From the NCBI GenBank assembly GCA_950097015.1, contig CATNEN010000001.1, positions 5,007,001-5,071,000 of the forward strand: DNA of 64,000 nt, read 5' to 3'. Both the position numbers and the translations under genes were made by a program. Positions 57,225 to 64,000 of this stretch are shown one piece after another. Origin of the DNA: Macrostomum hystrix. Lineage: Eukaryota > Platyhelminthes > Macrostomidae. The notes beneath the pieces were generated by a model. It was not told the origin of the DNA. It did not search any database and saw only the letters and a program-made list of their open reading frames with translations. Numbering within the stretch: position 1 is the first letter of the stretch; each line of letters opens with the position of its first letter.

Positions 57225-60200
57225 ATGACCAATTCAAGCAATCACGGCCAAACCAGTAGTCGCGACACGCCGGAGAGTTTGGCGACCAACAATGAACACT
57301 TGGCCAAGCGGTGCAATGTAGTCCAGGTGACTAATATATCACCTCAGGCTACTAAGGATCAAATCAAATCCCTAATGGGCTATCTTGGCCACATTAGCGA
57401 CCTAGTGATTTATCCCAGCGTTATCCCAACCGACCCGCCGCCGCCTAGTCTTGTTGCTTACATTCGCTACGACGAAAAAGAGAACGCCCTGCTTAGTCTG
57501 CATCTGAACAATACAGTGCTGTTAGACAGGGCCCTGATTGTACTACCGGTGCTGTCTAATAAGATACCGGACGAATTATACGCTACCAGAATTATGTGTC
57601 CTGAGCACACTTCCGCGGGAGTTTTTCCTAAAACTGCCGACTGGCCATTGGATGTCATCAGTATGGTTGTTGGCAAAATGGGAGAACAACAGATTGTTAC
57701 GGTGGATCCCAATCTGCCGCCTGAGCACGCTTATCCTCCGCTGCCGCCCACTACTGATCCTAATCGGATTGAAGAGATTAGGCGAACTGTTCTAGTTACT
57801 GGCTTGGAGGCTAATACTACGCCTCAGCAGGTGAGCTGTCAATCTCTGTCTTATCTTATCGCTCATATTTTCTGCTGTCATATAACTGTATGACCCAGCA
57901 CGTTAGTTTCAAATGAGCAATATTATTAAAGGACCAATTCCTTCGAATGACCCATTTTGTAATATGACACATTCTTTCATGACCTTTTCTGTCATACTAT
58001 GACTTGTGCCGTCATATGAACCTAACCTAATGGCCTACATTAGCCCATTCTGTCATATGTGCAATGATTTAAATATACTAATTCTTTCATATTTTGAACC
58101 ATTCTGTCACAATAAACATTATTCTATTACGTATCCTGTCGTAAGACCCATTAGTTGATATGACCAATCATGTTGTACTAATCTACTGTTCTACTAATAT
58201 AACCCATTTTAATGACAAATTCAGTCATTAACCCTATTCTATTTCTTCTGAATGACATATTTTTCATTTTAAATATTCTTTCATGACCCATCCTGTTGTC
58301 CCAATTCTGTCATAGTGTGACCATTTCTATTGAATGACTCGATTCTGTCATAGTGTGACCATTTCTATTGAATGACTCAATTCTGTCATAGTGTGACCAT
58401 TTCTATTGAATGACCCAATTCTGTCATAGTATGACCATTTCTATTGAATGACTCAATTCTGTCACAGTGTGACCATTTCTATTGAATGACTCGATTCTGT
58501 CATAGTGTGACCATTTCTATTGAATGACTCAATTCTGTCATAGTGTGACCATTTCTATTGAATGACCCAATTCTGTCATAGTATGACCATTTCTATTGAA
58601 TGACTCAATTCTGTCATAGTGTGACCATTTCTATTGAATGACCCAATTCTGTCATAGTATGACCAATTCTATTGAATGACCCAATTCTGTCATAGTATGA
58701 CCATTTCTATTGAATGACTCAATTCTGTCATAGTGTGACCATTTCTATTGAATGACTCAATTCTGTCATAGTGTGACCATTTCTATTGAATGACCCAATT
58801 CTGTCATAGTATGACCAATTCTATTGAATGACTCAATTCTGTCATAGTATGACCAGTTCTATTGAATGACTCAATTCTGTCATAGTATGACCAGTTCTAT
58901 TGAATGACTCAATTCTGTCATATTGAACTTGTCATGAATTTCTTTGTTGACCTGTCCTGATCTAAATGACAGATAATCCTAAAATTACATCCTAATTTAT
59001 CTCTCCATATCTCCCTCCAATGCTTACACAGGTAATAGCCTACTTTGAGCCCGATCTAGAAGTGAAATTTGCTCGCATGGCAACAGGCGAAGGCGGACGA
59101 ACAGGCTGTTTCGTAGAGTTCTCCTGCCAGACTAGCATCGCCAAAGCCCTGGCAATGTCTGGCGGCATTATTAACAACGGACCGGCTATTGTCCAGCACG
59201 CCACCTGCGCTATAATTAAACCGGCTACAATGTACGGCTTAGATCCGAAGACAAGCTTCTTTACTGAGTCTGCGCCGACTAACAGGCCGACTGGAAGGTC
59301 GTCTTCTCGACGTAGTCGGTCTAGGTTAGTCTTTTATAATTAAACAAAATCTGAGCTTTATCTTATTTATTGTGTCTAACCAGTTCTTAATCTACCCTGT
59401 TCTCAATCTACCCTGTTCTCAATCTCAATTTACCCAGTTCATAATCTACCCTGTTCTCAATCTACCCAGTTCTCAATCTACCCTGTTCTCAATCTCAATC
59501 TACCCAGTTCATAATCTACCCTGTTCTCAATCTACCCAGTTCTCAATCTACCCAGTTCTCAATCTACCCAGTTCTCAATCTACCCAGTTCTCAATCTACC
59601 CAGTTCTCAATCTACCCTGTTCTCAATCTCAATCTACCCAGTTCATAATCTACTCAGTTCTCAATCTACCCAGTTCTCAATCTACCCAGTTCTCAATCTA
59701 CCAAGTTCTCAATCTACCCAGTTCTCAATCTACCCAGTTCTCAATCTACCCAGTTCATAATCTACCCAGTTCTCAATCTACACAGTTCATAATCTACCCA
59801 GTTCTCAATCTACCCAGTTCTCAAATCTACCCAGTTCTTGATCTACCCAGTTCTCAATCTACCCAGTTCTCAATCTACCCAGTTCTCAATCTCAATCTAC
59901 ACAGTTGATCATAATCTACCCAGTTCTCAATCTACCCAGTTCATAATCTACCCAGTTCTCAATCTACCCAGTTCTCAATCTACCCAGTTCTCAAATCTAC
60001 CCAGTTCTTGATCTACCCAGTTCTCAATCTACCCAGTTCTCAATCTACCCAGTTCTCAATCTACCCTTTGTTTGAATCTACTCGCACATTTTTTGTGACA
60101 CTAGACCCGCTGCCAGCTAGGACGCAATTCTGCCAATTTCGCTGATTCCTGAGCACACACGCACACATACCACACACAGGTACACGCTCACGCAGGTGTG

Positions 60201-61429
60201 TTCATTTGCCCTGACTTTCTCATTATCAGGCAGTGTACACTCTCTCTGTGACTTAGAGGTTGGCGCTCAAGGGCGCAAATTGCACGACAAGCCCCCAAGC
60301 CTTCTCTCCGTGGCTGCGCCCAATTTAATGTGGACTCGCCTCGGAATCCAGCTCAGGGACCTTGGTGCGAGAGGCAAACGCGATAACCGCTCTGCCACTG
60401 ACCCCCCAAAGTGATCTCATAAGATCAGTTTCTCAATAAGTCAGTACAAATATTATTCAGATATTTCCCGCAAAATCTCGCAGATCCTCTCGTCGATCGC
60501 GTCACTCCGAGCGTCGTCGTACCAGATCCCGTTCGCGTCACAGTCACAGGCGTCGATCCTCGCGTTCTCGGTCTCGTTCGCGCGATCGTGATCGCAAGCG
60601 GAGTCGACGAAGAAGTAAGGATCGCGACAGGGATCGTGAAAGGGATCGTGATAGGGACCGCGACCGGGATCGGGATCGGGATCGGGACCGGGATCGGGAG
60701 TCCCGCAAGCGCAAACGAAGTCGCAGTCGAGATCGGCATCGCGATCGTGACCGAGAAAAGGATCGCGACAAGGAAAAGGACAAGGACAAGGACAAGGATC
60801 GGGATAAAGACCAGGATAAAGATAAGGAAAAGGATCGAGCCAGCGCTAGCCGCGAGGGTAGGCGTCGTTCGCGCAGCCGAAGTCACAGCCGCAGCGGCAA
60901 GCGTCGGCATCGTCACCGGAGTCGCGACAGAGACAAGGATCGGGATCGGGATCGCGACAGGGACCGCAAGCGAGGGCGAGGCGGAGACGACGCACTTAAA
61001 GCGGACGATGATAACAATGCCTCCGAGTCTAACGCCGGCGTTGACGTTGACACTGACGCCACCGGCGAGAAGTCGAAGAACGATGATCGCAGCGATAGCG
61101 GCAACAACAAAGACAAGGCCGATAGTGGCAGCCGGAACAGCAGCCGCAGTCGCAGCCGCAGTCGCAGCGGAAGTCGCAGCCGCAGCGAGAGCTGCAGTCG
61201 AGGAGCAACGATGCCCGAAGCTCCAGCCGAGGAGCAGACTGAATCGTCTGCCGCCGATGCCGCAGCTTCGTCAGCCGGTCAGGCTGATGTTGATCGTCAA
61301 GAAGAAGACAAAAATGAAGGTTCTACAGCCGCTATTGTTAGTGGCGAAGATAAGATGGAATCGCAGCCAGATCCGGAAGCATCTATGGATGCGTCTAACG
61401 ATGCTACTGACGAAAATTCTCAGCAGTAG
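57225..61429 (+). CDS. SREK1: SREK1-like splicing regulator (two RRMs plus RS/RD domain)
   Basis: Three coding exons: 57225-57830, 59032-59324, 60484-61429; phases fit (0, then AG|A), 614 aa. SREK1 (SFRS12) is a nuclear SR-related protein modulating alternative splice-site choice. RRM1 about 31-107 (NVVQVTNISPQATKDQIK, DRALIVLPV then KIPDE); RRM2 about 186-266 (IEEIRRTVLVTGLEANTT, VKFARMA, CFVEFS, AIIKP). The blocks around KIPD and EIRRTV are characteristic of SREK1. The C-terminal part has RS dipeptides, a long RD/KD alternation from about 60613 to 60830, more RS repeats, then an acidic/Ala-Ser tail ending SQQ. The start is four bases after the acceptor TTTTTTACAG. Intron 1 holds a 38-bp array, intron 2 a family C array and a SINE. 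Confidence 0.92.
57831..58270. other. SREK1 intron 1, diverged repeat
   Basis: Scattered TGACCCATTCTGTCAT-like pieces suggest an older, diverged version of the 38-bp array that follows. Confidence 0.55.
58275..58925. repeat. 38-bp minisatellite in SREK1 intron 1
   Basis: About 17 copies of a 38-bp unit: TTCTGTCATAGTGTGACCAT then TTCTATTGAATGACTCAA. ACTC/ACCC and GTGTG/GTATG are the main variants. Confidence 0.96.
59375..60068. repeat. 16-bp minisatellite, family C, in SREK1 intron 2
   Basis: About 42 copies of TCTACCCAGTTCTCAA with TCTACCCTGTTCTCAA and TTCATAA variants. Same unit and orientation as 53085-54545, about 5 kb away. Starts within 50 bp of the exon 2 donor. Confidence 0.95.
60095..60407 (-). 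mobile_element. tRNA-derived SINE-like element, copy 8 (near full length)
   Basis: Minus-orientation copy, about 313 bp. 3' boundary TGACACTAGACCC; body CTGATTCCTGAGCACACACG, TTCTCATTATCAGGCAGTG, GGGCGCAAATTGCACGAC; head CGGAATCCAGCTCAGGGACC and CTCTGCCACTGACC. Lies in SREK1 intron 2, 76 bp before the exon 3 acceptor, antisense to SREK1. Confidence 0.85.
60610..60830 (+). repeat. Coding RD/KD hexamer repeat in SREK1
   Basis: In-frame GATCGG/GACCGG/GACAAG alternation encoding Arg-Asp then Lys-Asp dipeptides, in exon 3 of SREK1. Shadow frames on both strands read as alternating repeats and are not genes. Confidence 0.85.
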
Positions 61430-61491
61430 TATGACCATGGGACTTCATATTTGACTTATGTTTTTTGTTTATAGAAAATTTATTTATGGGG

Positions 61492-62520
61492 TTTTGTTAG
61501 TTTACGAGCTAGAATCGCTGCAGGAGTCGTAGCTAGAATCGCAGCAGGAATCTTAGCAAGAATCGCAGCAGGAATCTCAGCTAGAATTGCAACAGAAGTC
61601 GTAGCTAGAATTGCAGCAGGAATCGTAGCAAGAATCGCAGCAGGAATCGTAGCAAGAATCGCAGCAGGAGTCGTAGCTAGAATCGCAGCAGAAGTCGTAG
61701 CTAGAATCGCAGCAGGAATCTTAGCAAGAATCGCAGCAGGAATCTCAGCTAGAATTGCAACAGAAGTCGTAGCTAGAATTGCAGCAGGAATCGTAGCAAG
61801 AATCGCAGCAGGAATCGTAGCAAGAATCGCAGCAGGAGTCGTAGCTAGAATTGCAGCAGGAATCGTAGCAAGAATCGCAGCAGGAGTCGTAGCAAGAATC
61901 GCAGCAGGAGTCGTAGCAAGAATCGCAGCAGGAATCGTAGCAAGAATCGCAGCAGGAGTCGTAGCTAGAATCGCAGCAGGAGGCGTAGCTAGAATCGCAG
62001 CAGGAGTCGTAGCTAGAATCGCAGCAGGAGTCATAGCTAGAATCGCAGCAGGAGGCGTAGCTAGAATCGCAGCAGGAGTCGTAGCTAGAATCGCAGCAGG
62101 AGTCGAAGCTAGAATCGCAGCAGGAGTCGTAGCTAGAATCGCAGCAGGAGTCGCAGCTAGAATCGCAGCAGGAGTCGTAGCTAGAATCGCAGCAGAAGTC
62201 ATAGCTAGAATCGCAGCAGGAGGCGTAGCTAGAATCGCAGCAGGAGTCGTAGCTAGAATCGCAGCAGGAGTCGAAGCTAGAATCGCAGCAGGAGTCGTAG
62301 CTAGAATCGCAGCAGGAGTCGCAGCTAGAATCGCAGCAGAAGTCGCAGCTAGAATCGCAGCAGAAGTCGTAGCTAGAATCGCAGCAGGAATCTTATCAAG
62401 AATCGCAGCAGGAATCTTATCAAGAATCGCAGCAGGAATCTCAGCTAGAATTGCAGCAGAAGTCGTAGCTAGAATTGCAGCAGGAATCGTAGCAAGAATC
62501 GCAGCAGGAGTCTTAGCTAC
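61492..62520. repeat. 24-bp minisatellite, family A, reverse orientation
   Basis: About 43 copies of AGCTAGAATCGCAGCAGGAG plus TCGT, the reverse complement of the 9241-10085 unit. The left half has more variants (AGCAAGAATCGCAGCAGGAA). A block of several units (GAATCTTAGCAAGAATCGC, GAATCTCAGCTAGAATTGC) occurs at about 61548 and again at about 61728. Begins 60 bp after the SREK1 stop codon, so it may be in its 3' UTR. Confidence 0.96.
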
Positions 62521-63135
62521 TTAATTTAATAAGTTTGTTATCTACTAGGTCATAGAAAGATTAGCGAAATCCGTTAACCTCATTTTTCCAAAAGCCGATT
62601 ATTAATGTTGAAGATGGAGCATTTTAGGCTGCAATGCTTATTATCGTTATTAATATATTGTTAATATAGTTTCAATTTAAAAGAAGGCAATCTTCAGCTG
62701 TTAGTTTTTGTGTTGTAAATTACCAACTTTAAATGTAATAATTGAACTTATTTACGTCGTTGTTGTAGCTAAATTATTACGTAACACAATATTTATTACT
62801 CGTTGTGTTTTCCAATTTTAAACTACTAGTTTTATTGTGTACAAGTAGTGTGGTTAGCTTGTAACCATCAGAAAACAATCTGCAGCTAAAAAGAAAACTA
62901 AAAATAAATTGTTTATGTAATAAGAAAATTTTGTTGTGCTTCTATTTGGTACTTTTTAAGTTCGTATGTAAAATGTAATTCATTTTTGCTTTTTCTTAAA
63001 TTGTGACACCGTTTAGATAGCTTAATAATTTAAAATGATTTAAAATAAATTTGGTTACCTTAATAATTCACGTTTAATAATCTTAATCGATTAAGTAAGG
63101 AGGTGGACTTCTTGTTTAATTATTAATTATTCAAT
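62521..63135. other. AT-rich spacer
   Basis: Unique AT-rich DNA between two arrays. No gene recognised. Confidence 0.45.
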
Positions 63136-63139
63136 TTCA

Positions 63140-64000
63140 ATCTTTAGTTAATCTGTTCTCTACACCCTCCAATCCTCAGTTAATCTGTTCTCTACACCCT
63201 CCAATCCTCAGTTAATCTGTTCTCTACACCCTCCAATCCTCAGTTAATCTGTTCTCTACACCCTCCAATCCTCAGTTAATCTGTTCTCTACACCCTCCTA
63301 TCCTCAGTTAATCTGTTCTCTACACCCTCCAATCCTCAGTTAATCTGTTCTCTACACCCTCCAATCCTCAGTTAATCTGTACCCTACACCCTCCAATCCT
63401 CAGTTAATCTGTACCCTACACCCTCCAATCCTCAGTTAATCTGTACCCTACACCCTCCAATCCTCAGTTAATCTGTACCCTACACCCTCCAATCCTCAGT
63501 TAATCTGTACCCTACACCCTCCAATCCTCAGTTAATCTGTACCCTACACCCTCCAATCCTCAGTTAATCTGTACCCTACACTATCCAATCCTCAGTTAAT
63601 CTCTACTCTACACTATCCAATCCTCAGTTAATCTCTACTCTACACTATCCAATCCTCAGTTAATCTCTACTCTACACTATCCAATCCTCAGTTAATCTCT
63701 ACTCTACACTATCCAATCCTCAGTTAATCTCTACTCTACACTATCCAATCCTCAGTTAATCTCTACTCTACACTATCCAATCCTCAGTTAATCTCTACTC
63801 TACACTATCCAATCCTCAGTTAATCTCTACTCTACACTATCCAATCCTCAGTTAATCTGTACCCTACACCCTCCAATCCTCAGTTAATCTCTACTCTACA
63901 CTATCCAATCCTCAGTTAATCTCTACTCCACACCATCCAATCCTCAGTTAATCTCTACTCCACACTATCCAATCCTCAGTTAATCTCTACTCTACACTAT
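63140..64000. repeat. 32-bp minisatellite running off the window end
   Basis: About 27 copies of a 32-bp unit, TCCTCAGTTAATCTGTTCTC plus TACACCCTCCAA. Three subtypes form blocks: TGTTCTCTACACCC to about 63365, TGTACCCTACACCC to about 63580, and TCTACTCTACACTA to the end, with one TGTACCC unit reappearing near 63857. Such blocks record the order of local amplifications. Confidence 0.96.

Overview
Invertebrate-type metazoan nuclear DNA. It has spliced genes with long GT-AG introns, many retroposon-like elements with a tRNA-type head, and a very high load of short tandem repeats (roughly 45% of the window by eye). The species cannot be named from the sequence. Codon use, polyQ tracts, and short TATA-to-acceptor leaders without a donor suit a free-living lophotrochozoan or flatworm-like animal with spliced-leader trans-splicing, but that is inference.

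Layout. 1-2087 (+): 3' end of an EXD2 exonuclease gene; 3985-4437 (+): RMI2. 17194-6819 (-): two tandem paralogous genes for small type I membrane proteins of a family I do not recognise (277 and 312 aa), rebuilt exon by exon from splice phase. 34473-18820 (-): a complete gene for a CUB + LDL-receptor class A + transmembrane + polyQ-tail receptor (611 aa) with a 13 kb repeat-filled intron. About 3.6 kb of intergenic DNA then separates it from a run of + strand genes: PCYT1 (38123-41606), PITHD1 (44461-45780), an unrecognised 374-aa protein with an in-frame 21-bp coding minisatellite (48871-49995), DCPS (50983-52802), RPL37A (54661-54939), RPL36A (56370-56687) and SREK1 (57225-61429).

Almost every intron and intergenic gap holds a tandem array with units of about 12-50 bp. 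Several arrays belong to the same sequence families although they lie tens of kilobases apart. Eight copies of one SINE-like element, three of them usable for an A-box/B-box head, are scattered in both orientations.

Functions are mostly housekeeping: DNA repair (EXD2, RMI2), phosphatidylcholine synthesis (PCYT1), mRNA cap scavenging (DCPS), ribosome (eL43, eL42) and splicing regulation (SREK1). The three minus-strand membrane protein genes are the lineage-specific part. The long open frames over the arrays (ATPAAILA-, LCLS-, SHLSRVS-type) are repeat artefacts, not genes.
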